Below, in pieces: positions 51,184 through 59,802 of a DNA stretch of 64,000 nucleotides. The stretch lies in contig JAPOXR010000026.1 of NCBI GenBank assembly GCA_026706985.1, positions 1 to 64,000 of the forward strand, given 5' to 3'. This DNA is from Paracoccaceae bacterium. GTDB taxonomy: Bacteria > Pseudomonadota > Alphaproteobacteria > Rhodobacterales > Rhodobacteraceae. The first letter of the stretch is position 1, and every line of letters begins with the position of its first letter. The translations under genes were made by a program, and so were the position numbers. Below the pieces are notes generated by a model, which was not told where the DNA came from, searched no databases, and saw only the letters and a program-made list of their open reading frames with translations.

Positions 51184-53097
51184 TCAGGGTGTGGGATCAG
51201 CGTCCTGGCGGAAATAGGCATGAATATTTTCCGCCATCGCATCGGATATTCCATTGACCGATTTCAGATCCTGCAGACCGGCCCGGCTGACTGCCACAGC
51301 GGATCCGAAATGAGCCAACAGAGCCGCTTTGCGGGCAGCGCCAATTCCCGGAATTTCATTCAGCGGCGAAGACGAGATCGATTTTGCCCTGCGGCTGCGA
51401 TGTGCGCCGATAGCGAATCTATGTGCCTCATCCCGCATTCTCTGGATGAGATACAGAACCGGTTCGTTCGGCTGCAATGCGCGTATCTCCCCTCCCGGAA
51501 GATGGAACTGCTCCAGACCGGCATTGCGCTGACGCCCCTTGGCGATACCGGCTAAGGGAACATCTTCGATTCCCAGCTCCGCCAAAAGACTGCAGGCCGC
51601 CGCCACTTGCCCGGCACCGCCATCGACGAGCACGAGATCCGGCCATTCAACGCCGGAACGGGCCGGATCCCGCTTCATGAGGTTGTTGAAGCGGCGATGC
51701 AGGACCTCCCGCATCATGCCGACATCATCGCCCGGGGTGAGTGTCGATCCACGGATATTGAATTTTCTGTAAGCGGATTTCTGCAACCCGTCCGGGCCGG
51801 ACACAATCATCGCCCCGACCTGGTCGGTTCCCTGGATATGTGAGTTATCATACACTTCAATCCGCTGCGGTGCGCCGTCCAGCCCGAGAAAATCCGCCAG
51901 ACCCTGCAGCAATTTGACCTGAGTCTGTGTCTCCGACAGCTTGATGGCGAGTGATTTCCGCGCATTGCGGACAGCGCTTTCCACCAATTCCGCCTTCTCG
52001 CCCCGCTTGGGAAGCGCGATCCGGACGCGCCGGCCGCGGCTCCTGCTCAGAATGTCCTGCATGGAGTCGGGTGAAGCGACCGGGTGCGACAGCAGGATTT
52101 TCGGCGGCGGAGTCTTGTTGGAATAGAATTGTGCGAGAAAGGCCTCGAGGATCTCCGCTTCGCCGGCCCAGGCGCCGATGCGCGGATAGTAGGCGTGGTT
52201 TCCCCAATTCTGATTGGCACGGATGAAGAAAACCTGGATGCAGGCATTGCCGCCTTCCCTGAACAATCCGATGATGTCGGCTTCTTTGACCGTCTTCGGG
52301 TTCACCGCCTGAACAGCCTGCACATGTGACAGTGCTTGAATCCGGTCGCGCAGGACAGCCGCCCTTTCAAATTCCATCGCCGCCGATGCCGCCTCCATCT
52401 GCGTGGCGAGAGCTGCCTGCAGGCGGCTTGTTTTGCCATTAAGAAAACTCTCGGCGTCCGAGACCAGATCGGCATAGGTCTCGGTGGAAACCGCGTTCAT
52501 GCAAGGGGCCGAACAGCGCTTGATCTGGTAAAGGAGGCATGGCCGCGAGCGGGATTCGAAGACAGCATCAGAGCAACTGCGCAGCAGAAACGCCTTCTGC
52601 AGTTGATTCAACGTCCGGTTAACCGAAGCCGCTGAAGCGAACGGACCGAAATAGCTTCCCTTGTCTTTGCGCCGGCCCCGATGCTTTCTGATCTGGGGAA
52701 ACGCATGCTCCCGGGAAATGAGTATGTTCGGAAAACTTTTGTCGTCGCGCAACAACACATTGTATTTCGGTTTCAGCTGCTTGATCAGATTTTGTTCAAG
52801 CAGGAGCGCTTCGGTTTCGGTCTCCGTCGACAGGAACATCATCGAAGCGGTGGTTTCGATGACCTTGGCGATGCGTGGGCTGTGGCCGGCGGGATTCGTA
52901 TAGCTGCGCACACGGCTGCGTAGATTTTTCGCCTTGCCGACATACAGAACTTCGCCCTTCAGATTGAGCATTCGATAGACGCCTGGACTGTTGTCCAGTG
53001 CGGCAACGCAGTTCTTTATGACAGCGACTCCGACAGGTTTAGCCCGCTTTTCCGCACCTGTGCAGTCTGCAGGGGACCGACCGTCAGTTGAGGACAT
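51184..53097 (-). CDS. uvrC: UvrABC excinuclease subunit C
   Basis: UvrC (637 aa from ATG 53097) makes both incisions in nucleotide excision repair. Domains in order: GIY-YIG nuclease (SPGVYRMLNLKGEVLYVGKAKNLRSR, seen as PGVYRML and LYVGKAKNLR); a Cys-containing region LLYQIKRCSAPC; UvrB-binding UVR motif around MEFERAAVLRDRIQAL; RNase H-like nuclease with IEVYDNSHIQGT and PDLVLVDGGAGQV; and a C-terminal tandem HhH (IPGIGAARKAALLAHFGS). A GTG at 53103 is an alternative start. Confidence 0.97.
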   Translation of the reverse strand: MSSTDGRSPADCTGAEKRAKPVGVAVIKNCVAALDNSPGVYRMLNLKGEVLYVGKAKNLRSRVRSYTNPAGHSPRIAKVIETTASMMFLSTETETEALLLEQNLIKQLKPKYNVLLRDDKSFPNILISREHAFPQIRKHRGRRKDKGSYFGPFASAASVNRTLNQLQKAFLLRSCSDAVFESRSRPCLLYQIKRCSAPCMNAVSTETYADLVSDAESFLNGKTSRLQAALATQMEAASAAMEFERAAVLRDRIQALSHVQAVQAVNPKTVKEADIIGLFREGGNACIQVFFIRANQNWGNHAYYPRIGAWAGEAEILEAFLAQFYSNKTPPPKILLSHPVASPDSMQDILSRSRGRRVRIALPKRGEKAELVESAVRNARKSLAIKLSETQTQVKLLQGLADFLGLDGAPQRIEVYDNSHIQGTDQVGAMIVSGPDGLQKSAYRKFNIRGSTLTPGDDVGMMREVLHRRFNNLMKRDPARSGVEWPDLVLVDGGAGQVAAACSLLAELGIEDVPLAGIAKGRQRNAGLEQFHLPGGEIRALQPNEPVLYLIQRMRDEAHRFAIGAHRSRRAKSISSSPLNEIPGIGAARKAALLAHFGSAVAVSRAGLQDLKSVNGISDAMAENIHAYFRQDADPTP

Positions 53098-53140
53098 AAC
53101 CACTCTCCGCGTGGGTCCTGCGCCTAAGCGCGGACAGGAG

Positions 53141-53383
53141 GATCACAGGATATTCACAGTTCTCCCTCAGCCTGTGGAAAAAGGTGGGGAAAAAATGCCC
53201 CACACTGCCTCTATCTATCAGTTTTTTCACCAATAATTGTTGATTCCAATCTTCAGGGAAAAGATTCTTTCCTCCCATAACATATTGTTTTTTCTGGGAT
53301 TGTTCAAAACGATTCAGTCGGTTTCGGAAAAAGTTCAATGATTTCAAACGCAAAGATGTAAAGCGCGCCTCTGCGGTGGATAA
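53141..53383. promoter_or_regulatory. AT-rich intergenic patch with DnaA-box-like and GANTC sites
   Basis: Within the 300-base gap between uvrC and the next SDR gene, bases 53221-53340 contain 41 G+C of 120 (34%), far below the flanking genes. Flanking it are near-matches to the DnaA box (TTATCCACA): ATATTCACA at 53150-53158 (two mismatches), TGTGGAAAA at 53173-53181 (one) and GGTGGATAA at 53375-53383 (one). Three GATTC (CcrM-type GANTC) sites lie at 53242, 53263 and 53311, and one GAATC at 53403. It could be a DnaA-controlled promoter region or an origin-like element; neither is proven. Confidence 0.4.
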
Positions 53384-53405
53384 TTCCAAAACCCGGGCCA
53401 CTGAA

Positions 53406-54197
53406 TCAATCCTTCCGCATGCTCTCCGGGGCTTTCCAACTCAGATTCTGGCCACCTTCAATGCATATCAACTGACCGCTGACCGAGGGATTATCGAGAA
53501 AGAAATTCATTGCCGAAACGATCTCCCGCGGTCCGGCACCGCGCTTGAGCGGCGCCATCTGCCGTTGGCGTGCGAAATGCTCCTGACTCTGGCGGCTTGC
53601 CGGCAGGGTCGGGCCGGGTCCGATCGCGTTCACGCGCACCACCGGTGCCAGCGCCACCGCCGCAATCTGCGTCAACGACCAGAATGCCATTTTCGACAAT
53701 GTGTACGAGATAAATTCTGAAGTCGGCCTGAGCACGCGATGATCCAAAAGATTAACCACGCATGCCAGGGATGTGGCCTCGCCATTTGAATCCATGAGAG
53801 GAGGTGGCGCTTTGGCGGAAAATTCCTGCATCAACAGAAAGGGCGCGCGCAGATTGGTTTCCATATGCCGGTCCCAATCATTCCGCGTCGATGACTGAAA
53901 CGTGTCGCGCTCAAACAGCGCGGCGCTGTTCACCAGCACATTCAAACCGCATTCCAGTCTCTGCCCGGCATCTGTGACCAGCCCTACGACTGCCTCCTCG
54001 TCGCGGAAATCCGCCTGCAGTGCGCATGCCTTCACATTCAGCGCCTCCAACTCGGTGACGGTCTGTTCCGCCTCGGCCCGCGACTCCCGGTAATGCACGG
54101 CGACATTCAGCCCCCGCCCTGCCAATGCGAGTGCCATGGCTTTGCCGAGGCGTGTGGCACCGCCGGTGACCAGCGCCGCTCCGGAGCCGCCCTCCAT
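53406..54197 (-). CDS. SDR oxidoreductase (FolM/pteridine reductase-like)
   Basis: A 263-residue classical short-chain dehydrogenase. NADP site LVTGGATRLGKAMALALA, with VHYRES suggesting NADP preference; VLVNSAALFERD; the active-site YTLSK (SYTLSKMAFWSLTQ); and VRVNAIGPGPTLPASRQS. The sequence pattern is close to FolM-type dihydromonapterin/pteridine reductases. The start at 54197 is chosen because GAGGG lies five bases before it; an ATG at 54215 would overlap the S49 gene. It probably shares a transcript with the upstream S49 peptidase. Confidence 0.85.
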   Translation of the reverse strand: MEGGSGAALVTGGATRLGKAMALALAGRGLNVAVHYRESRAEAEQTVTELEALNVKACALQADFRDEEAVVGLVTDAGQRLECGLNVLVNSAALFERDTFQSSTRNDWDRHMETNLRAPFLLMQEFSAKAPPPLMDSNGEATSLACVVNLLDHRVLRPTSEFISYTLSKMAFWSLTQIAAVALAPVVRVNAIGPGPTLPASRQSQEHFARQRQMAPLKRGAGPREIVSAMNFFLDNPSVSGQLICIEGGQNLSWKAPESMRKD

Positions 54198-54204
54198 CCG
54201 ACCC

Positions 54205-55044
54205 TCAGCAACCATAGCGGGCCCTGGCTGCCCGCTCTTCCAAGTCATTGATCAACGCATCGGTGAATTGCGATCCAATGCTGGAAAATATTTTCCGCCT
54301 GCGGGCATAATGTCTGAATTTCACCCGCGCGCCGAACAATTCCTTCATTTTCGGCTCCAGATGCGCAATTCCATCCACCAACCCGAGTTCCGCTGCCCGC
54401 TGACCGAGCCAAAACCGGCCTGAATACAAATCCTCATCCGAGATACGTGACCCGCGACGGGCCTTGACATGCGCGATGAACAATTCGTGAATTTGCCCCT
54501 GGATGTCTTTCAGCCGCGCGACATCCGCGGGTTTTTCCGGCGAGAACGCGTCCAGCATGCTCTTCTCGTCACCGGCGGTATAAATCCGCCTTTCTATCCC
54601 CGATTTGTCAAGCAATCGATGGAAGCCGAAGCCCGAATAAACGACACCGATGGATCCGACGATGGAACACGAATCCGCGTAGACCGTGTCGGCGGCGGCA
54701 GCGATCCAATAGCCGCCGGAAGCCGCCACATCCTCGATAAACGCATAAACCGGAATTTCGGTCTCATCCGCGAGGCGTCGAATACGGGTGCCGATCAGCG
54801 ATGACTGCGCCGGCGACCCGCCGGGCGAATTCACCACGAGCGCCACGGCTTTCGGCTTGCCTTTGCGGAACGCTCTGTCAAGGATGTCGGACATCGCGCT
54901 GTCACTGAGGAATGCCGTACGCATGCGGGCACCTGACTGAATGATCCCCTCAATGCGAATCACCGACACAAGCGGTCTTTTGTTTCGAAATGGAAGGTGT
55001 TTCACAGCAAACTCCCGTCCCTTCTGCAACGATGGCGGCTTCAT
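54205..55044 (-). CDS. S49 family serine peptidase (SppA/SohB-like)
   Basis: A 279-residue single-domain member of peptidase family S49. The nucleophile Ser is in VAASGGYWIAAAAD, the general-base Lys in the later RRIYTAGDEKSMLDAFSP region, and VVNSPGGSPAQSSLI forms the oxyanion side. No clear membrane anchor is visible, though residues 25-35 are hydrophobic. Members degrade cleaved signal peptides or membrane fragments. Its stop lies seven bases before the SDR start. Confidence 0.88.
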   Translation of the reverse strand: MKPPSLQKGREFAVKHLPFRNKRPLVSVIRIEGIIQSGARMRTAFLSDSAMSDILDRAFRKGKPKAVALVVNSPGGSPAQSSLIGTRIRRLADETEIPVYAFIEDVAASGGYWIAAAADTVYADSCSIVGSIGVVYSGFGFHRLLDKSGIERRIYTAGDEKSMLDAFSPEKPADVARLKDIQGQIHELFIAHVKARRGSRISDEDLYSGRFWLGQRAAELGLVDGIAHLEPKMKELFGARVKFRHYARRRKIFSSIGSQFTDALINDLEERAARARYGC

Positions 55045-55088
55045 GATTGACTCGCTTTGGCTTAACGGATGCCGGTTATGTCAATGTA

Positions 55089-55742
55089 ATGCTTATCCCG
55101 CAGCCGACAACATGGATTCAGCAATCTTCTTTCAATCCGGTGCCGATCGATGAATGCCTGCGCCCTTGCCGGGCCGGCGGAGAAAGCATAGCTCGCAGAC
55201 TGGCAGATCAAGGCGGGACTCAGCGCGTGACACTTGCAGGCGAACTGCGGCATTGTGCGTCGGCGGACATCTCCCGCCTGCGGATGATCCATGAAAACCG
55301 GCACCGGGACTGCGATTATCTGGAACAGCTCATTTCCTGCTGTGAAACCGATACCATCAGTCAACAGGCGAGTTGGCTGATCAAACGGCATCTGGAAGCC
55401 GGTGCGAAAGCCGGTGCGGGTGACACTGCCCGGTTGTTGTCCCGGATCCGGCCAGACTCACCCTGGCAGACAAGGCTGCACCTTCTGCAATCGATCCGGT
55501 TTCTGGAAATTCCACCTGTCATGCGCCACGAGTGCCTGCGAATCCTGCACAGCCTGGTCGGTGACCGCAATAAATTTGTCAGAGCCTGGGCGTATGACGG
55601 GCTGGCGGTTCTCATTCGGCAGCACCCCCGTCTGCGTGAAGCCGGAATGGAGATCCTGCGGAATGCCGCCCACGATCCGGCGCCTTCGGTGCAGGCGAGG
55701 CTGCGCGCAGTTCTGAAATCGCTTCCGACGGAGAATTCATAA
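55089..55742 (+). CDS. HEAT-repeat-like protein of unknown function
   Basis: A 217-residue soluble protein. The C-terminal half consists of paired helices of HEAT type: TRLHLLQSIRFLEIPPVMRHECLRILHSLVGD, VRAWAYDGLAVLIRQHPRL and EAGMEILRNAAHDPAPSVQARLRAVLKSL, each with a buried Arg/Asp pattern. The N-terminal part is Cys-rich (DECLRPCRAGG, LISCCETDT) without recognised motif. The start is uncertain; 55089 is the first ATG, and a TTG at 55047 is possible. It ends one base before the FAD oxidoreductase gene and is probably cotranscribed with it. Confidence 0.65.
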   Translation: MLIPQPTTWIQQSSFNPVPIDECLRPCRAGGESIARRLADQGGTQRVTLAGELRHCASADISRLRMIHENRHRDCDYLEQLISCCETDTISQQASWLIKRHLEAGAKAGAGDTARLLSRIRPDSPWQTRLHLLQSIRFLEIPPVMRHECLRILHSLVGDRNKFVRAWAYDGLAVLIRQHPRLREAGMEILRNAAHDPAPSVQARLRAVLKSLPTENS

Positions 55743-55743
55743 C

Positions 55744-57048
55744 ATGATGACAGAACCCTATTGGTGGGACAGCGCCGGGCCGCCGCAACCCACGGAACGC
55801 CGGGAATTGCCGAAAGAGGTTGACGTTTTGGTGGTCGGCGCCGGGCTGACCGGATTGTCCGCGTCACGCACCCTGGCAAAGGGTGGAAAATCGGTTTTAT
55901 GCGTGGATGCGGGGCCACCCGGTATCGGTGCCAGCTCACGCAATGGGGGTATGATCGGCGGTGGCCACCGGGTGACAGCGGACACGATGTGCGCACGCTA
56001 CGGCAAACAGGTCGCAGCCCGGCTGTTGCGGGAATTGCATCTGGATTCCACCGAATTCGCTCTTTCGCTGATGGCGGAGGAAAAGATCGATTGTGACTTT
56101 TCCCGAACCGGGCGCTTCGTGGCGCAATGGGCGCCGGCACATTATGAAAACTCCGCCCGGGACCTTGACCGCCTGCAGAGCATGGTTCGCATTGATGCCG
56201 AGATGGTACCACGGAATCGGCAGCACGAAGAGCTGACAACCGATCTCTATCATGGCGGCGTGCTGTACGGGCTGCATGGCGGTTTGAACCCGGCGAAATG
56301 GCTCGCCGGGTTATTGCGTGCCGCAGAGTCGGCAGGTGCGCTGGTGCAAAGCCATTCCCCGGTGACGGATCTGCACCGGACCGGATCCGGCTTCCGCGCC
56401 GGGATTGCCGGAACATCTGTGCGCGCGGGCGAGGTATTGATTGCGACGAATGGTTATACGGCAGGTCAGTTCGGCGCCACCGGGAAGCGTATCTTTCCTG
56501 TCCCCAGCTATATCATTGTCACCGAAGAGTTGGGCACGAACCGGGTCCGGAGCCTGTTTCCCAAAGACCGGATGATTGTCGAGACAAGGGAAAAGCACTG
56601 CTATTACCGGCCTTCACCGGATGGGAAGCGGATCGTTTTCGGCGGGCGCGCGGCACTGTTTCAAGCTCCGCCATGGTTTTTCCGGCGCCAGTTGACTGGA
56701 TTGCTGACCGGGATTTTCCCCGAACTCAAGGGGGTTGCCATCACCCATAGCTGGAAGGGAAATACAGGTTTCACCTTTGAGATGTCGCCGCATGTCGGCA
56801 AAATTGACGGCCTCTGGCATGCGATGGGCTATTGCGGCAACGGAAACAGCATGGCCCCATATCTCGGGTATAAGGCGGCATCGCGGATTCTCGGCGATTC
56901 CAACGGCGAAACGGCCTTCGCCGAAACGCCCCTGCCGGACCGTTGGTGGTTCCGTGGCCAGCCCTGGTTCCTGATTTTTGTCGACGCGGCGTTCCGTGGG
57001 CGGGACGCATGGTCGGGAATGCGGGGCAGGCTAGCAAAGCGGAGCTGA
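55744..57048 (+). CDS. FAD-dependent amine oxidoreductase (DAO/PuuB-like)
   Basis: A 434-residue D-amino-acid-oxidase-fold flavoprotein. The start EPYWWDSAGPPQP resembles gamma-glutamylputrescine oxidase and related enzymes. The FAD Rossmann motif is VLVVGAGLTGLSASRTLAKGG, with GASSRNGGMIGGG completing the dinucleotide site. The C-terminal HAMGYCGNGNSMAPYLGYKAA block closes over the flavin. It probably oxidises a secondary amine; glycine-betaine/sarcosine-type or polyamine substrates are both possible. Convergent with tag. Confidence 0.88.
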   Translation: MMTEPYWWDSAGPPQPTERRELPKEVDVLVVGAGLTGLSASRTLAKGGKSVLCVDAGPPGIGASSRNGGMIGGGHRVTADTMCARYGKQVAARLLRELHLDSTEFALSLMAEEKIDCDFSRTGRFVAQWAPAHYENSARDLDRLQSMVRIDAEMVPRNRQHEELTTDLYHGGVLYGLHGGLNPAKWLAGLLRAAESAGALVQSHSPVTDLHRTGSGFRAGIAGTSVRAGEVLIATNGYTAGQFGATGKRIFPVPSYIIVTEELGTNRVRSLFPKDRMIVETREKHCYYRPSPDGKRIVFGGRAALFQAPPWFFRRQLTGLLTGIFPELKGVAITHSWKGNTGFTFEMSPHVGKIDGLWHAMGYCGNGNSMAPYLGYKAASRILGDSNGETAFAETPLPDRWWFRGQPWFLIFVDAAFRGRDAWSGMRGRLAKRS

Positions 57049-57053
57049 ACGCC

Positions 57054-57647
57054 TCAGCCTGGCCGTCGCAGCCAGCATGTTGTGAGATGATCATCCACCA
57101 TCCCGACGGCCTGCATAAACGCATAGACGATCGTACTGCCGACGAATTTCATGCCGCGGCCCGAAAGATCTTTTGACAGGGCATCGCTCTCCCGGCTGAC
57201 GGCAGGGACGGAGGCCGCGCTGTCCCATTGATTGACGATCGGCCGGCCGCCGACGAATCCCCACGCATACCGGTCGAATGAACCGAATTCCTGCTGAATC
57301 CTCAGAAACACCGCCGCATTGGTGCGGGCGGACGCGATCTTGAGGCGGTTTCGGACAATGCCGGGTTGGTTGCGCAATTCTCCGAGTTCACCATCCGACA
57401 TCGCGGCAACCCGGTGCGGATCAAAGCCGTGAAACGCTTTCCGGTAGCCTTCCCTTTTGCGCAGGATGATCTCCCAGCTCAGGCCGGCCTGGGCACCCTC
57501 AAGCAGCAGAAATTCAAACAAAACGCGATCGGAATGCACCGGGACGCCCCATTCATCGTCATGATACCGCGCATAGAATTCTTTGCCCGGCGCAGAGCCG
57601 AAACACCGGATTTTCCCATCCTGCACCATTGGAGTGTCTCCAATCAC
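57054..57647 (-). CDS. tag: DNA-3-methyladenine glycosylase I
   Basis: Tag (197 aa) excises 3-methyladenine. The opening IRCFGSAPGKEFYARYHDDEWGVP carries the Zn-binding Cys and His and the substrate-contacting Glu; FEFLLLEGAQAGLSWEIILRKR and NRLKIASARTNA are standard. The C-terminal MVDDHLTTCW completes the zinc site. The ATG overlaps the stop of the altronate-dehydratase-family gene by four bases (ATGA), an unexpected coupling to a sugar-acid gene. Confidence 0.94.
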   Translation of the reverse strand: MIGDTPMVQDGKIRCFGSAPGKEFYARYHDDEWGVPVHSDRVLFEFLLLEGAQAGLSWEIILRKREGYRKAFHGFDPHRVAAMSDGELGELRNQPGIVRNRLKIASARTNAAVFLRIQQEFGSFDRYAWGFVGGRPIVNQWDSAASVPAVSRESDALSKDLSGRGMKFVGSTIVYAFMQAVGMVDDHLTTCWLRRPG

Positions 57648-59137
57648 ATCACCGCACCGATCTGCCAGGGCACGAATTCATAGTCCCCGAGGCCCTGGGC
57701 TTCGGATTTGCTTTGCCGTCCGGATGCCACTTCAAGGACAAAACGGTAAATCTCCTCGCCGATATCTTCGACGCCGGCTGCGCTGTCCAGAATCTTCCCG
57801 GCATTGATATCCATATCACCCCGCATGCGCTCAAACATAGCGGAGTTGGTGGCAATCTTTATGCAGGGGGAGGGCTTGGAGCCAAAGGCAGAGCCCCGAC
57901 CGGTGGTGAAGGCCACCAGATTACAGCCACCGGCAATCTGACCGGTTACCGATGCCGGGTCATAACCGGGAGAGTCCATGAAGCTGAATCCGGATGAGGT
58001 GACCTCCTCGGCATAGCGGTATACGCCCCGGAGCATGGTTGTCCCGCCCTTCGCCACAGCTCCGAGCGATTTCTCGTAAATTGTCGTCAGACCCCCCTCC
58101 TTATTTCCCGGGGACGGGTTATTGTTCAGCGAACCCCGGTTACGTTCGGTGTAATCCTCCCACCAGCCGACGTGATCAAGAATCTTGTCGGCAAGTTCCG
58201 GCGACGCCGCGCGGGCCGTCAACAGATGCTCGGCACCGTAGATTTCCGGTGTCTCGGCAAGCACAGCGCTGCCGCCCTGCCGCACAAGCCGGTCCACAGC
58301 ATTGCCTAGCGCCGGATTGGCGCTGATACCCGACCAGGCATCGGAACCGCCACATTGCAGCGCCAGCTTTATGCCGGAAGCCGGGCACTCTTCCCGGACG
58401 AAGCGATTCGCCACCGGCAGCATGGCTTCGACCTTTTCGATTCCCCGCATGACAGTCTGCCGCAATCCACAGCGCTCCTGGATGTTCATCACCTGAAAGC
58501 CCGGCCCCTGCTCCAGCCCATAGGCCTCAAGCAGCCAATCGATCTGGTTGATTTCGCACCCCAGGCCGATCATGAGAACCGCTGCCACATTCGGATTTCG
58601 GCAGTAACCCCACATCACCCGCTGCAGTGCCTCGAACCCTTCGCCGCTGTCAGCCATGCCGCATCCCGTCGCATGCACATAGGCGGTCACACCATCGACA
58701 TTGGGAAATGCCGCTAGACGCTTGTGATCAAAATGCTCCGCTACCTGCCTGGCCGCGGTTGCCGAACAATTCACCGATGAAATGACAGCGATACTGTTTC
58801 TCACACCGATTGCACCGGATGCCCGACGGTACCCGGCAAATACGTCGGTTGCGGCACCACTCTCCACAATGTCGACGGGGTCAGCCTGATACTGGTCACG
58901 CTCGGCTCTGCGGAACTCGGTATTGTGGGTATGAACATGCTCCCCGGACGCGATGCGTTCACGGGCAAACCCGATCAGCTGCGCATATTTCCGGATCACC
59001 GCGCCCTTCTCAATCGCTGCGACAGCCATTTTGTGGCCCCGCGGTATGCGCTCCCGGGCTCCATGCTGCCCCGGCTGCAGACTGCGCAGCGCCGTGACAA
59101 CATTGTCAGATGGATCCAGCCGGAGGATGTCTGCCAT
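57644..59137 (-). CDS. UxaA/GarD-family sugar-acid dehydratase
   Basis: A 497-residue altronate/galactarate dehydratase family enzyme with the N-terminal SAF domain (RLDPSDNVVTALRSLQPGQH, then RGHKMAVAAIEKGAVIRKYAQLIGFA) and the large dehydratase domain (VATNGCG-like HATGCGMADSGEGFEALQRV, IGLGCEINQ, LQCGGSDAWSGISANPALG, GAEHLLTARA and TTGRGSAFGSKPSPCIKIATN). The metal site Cys residues are conserved. Substrate may be altronate, galactarate or a related hydroxy acid. The start at 59137 matches the family; the next gene, tag, is translationally coupled. Confidence 0.9.
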   Translation of the reverse strand: MADILRLDPSDNVVTALRSLQPGQHGARERIPRGHKMAVAAIEKGAVIRKYAQLIGFARERIASGEHVHTHNTEFRRAERDQYQADPVDIVESGAATDVFAGYRRASGAIGVRNSIAVISSVNCSATAARQVAEHFDHKRLAAFPNVDGVTAYVHATGCGMADSGEGFEALQRVMWGYCRNPNVAAVLMIGLGCEINQIDWLLEAYGLEQGPGFQVMNIQERCGLRQTVMRGIEKVEAMLPVANRFVREECPASGIKLALQCGGSDAWSGISANPALGNAVDRLVRQGGSAVLAETPEIYGAEHLLTARAASPELADKILDHVGWWEDYTERNRGSLNNNPSPGNKEGGLTTIYEKSLGAVAKGGTTMLRGVYRYAEEVTSSGFSFMDSPGYDPASVTGQIAGGCNLVAFTTGRGSAFGSKPSPCIKIATNSAMFERMRGDMDINAGKILDSAAGVEDIGEEIYRFVLEVASGRQSKSEAQGLGDYEFVPWQIGAVM

Positions 59138-59271
59138 GCCAGTCTTTCCGCTCCAAAGAAGAAGCAAATACCGCTGCCCGCAAAGGCGGCGGTGCCTATC
59201 CCGCTATTCCATTCTTTTTGGCGCAGTGCTAGTAGGGGCGTGCATCAAAAACCCGTTAGAGAAAGTTCACA

Positions 59272-59778
59272 ATGCCGGACTATCCGACCTCTTTTGACCG
59301 GGAGGGTTTGATCAAATGCGCCCGCGGTGAGCTTTTCGGCGCCGGCAATGCGCAATTGCCTTTGCCGCCAATGCTGATGTTCGACAGGGTGACGGAAATT
59401 TCCGCCGATGGCGGTGCGCATAGCGTCGGCCATGTTGTCGCCGAACTCGATGTCCGGCCCGATCTCTGGTTCTTTGACTGCCATTTTGTCGGCGACCCGG
59501 TGATGCCGGGATGCCTCGGACTGGATGCGCTTTGGCAACTCACCGGCTTCAATCTCGGCTGGCGCGGGCTGCCCGGACGCGGCCGCGCACTTGGCGTATC
59601 AGAAGTGAAATTCACCGATATGGTCACACCAAGCTGCAAGCTTCTGACTTACATTGTTGACTTAACACGTGTCATCGACCGCAAGTTGAAGCTGGGCATA
59701 TCAGATGGGAGAATGCTGGCGGATGGCCACGAGATCTATCGCTCTTCCGGCATGAAAGTCGGACTGTTCTCCACCTAA
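59272..59778 (+). CDS. fabA: 3-hydroxyacyl-[acyl-carrier-protein] dehydratase FabA
   Basis: FabA (168 aa) dehydrates and isomerises C10 3-hydroxyacyl-ACP and so commits carbon to unsaturated fatty acids. The active His and Asp are in [24 protein letters not shown], with hot-dog fold strands either side; [13 protein letters not shown] and [12 protein letters not shown] are typical. GAGAAAG serves as ribosome site. It heads fabA-fabB-fabI; the three make an anaerobic-type unsaturated fatty acid module. Confidence 0.96.
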   Translation: MPDYPTSFDREGLIKCARGELFGAGNAQLPLPPMLMFDRVTEISADGGAHSVGHVVAELDVRPDLWFFDCHFVGDPVMPGCLGLDALWQLTGFNLGWRGLPGRGRALGVSEVKFTDMVTPSCKLLTYIVDLTRVIDRKLKLGISDGRMLADGHEIYRSSGMKVGLFST

Positions 59779-59802
59779 CGAAACTCATTCAGGGAGTGTT
59801 TG

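Noticed and set aside
53084-53401. A 105-codon minus-strand frame across the AT-rich gap into uvrC
   Set aside because: It overlaps the start of uvrC, lacks a ribosome site and a recognisable motif, and its codons follow the AT-rich patch rather than normal coding composition.
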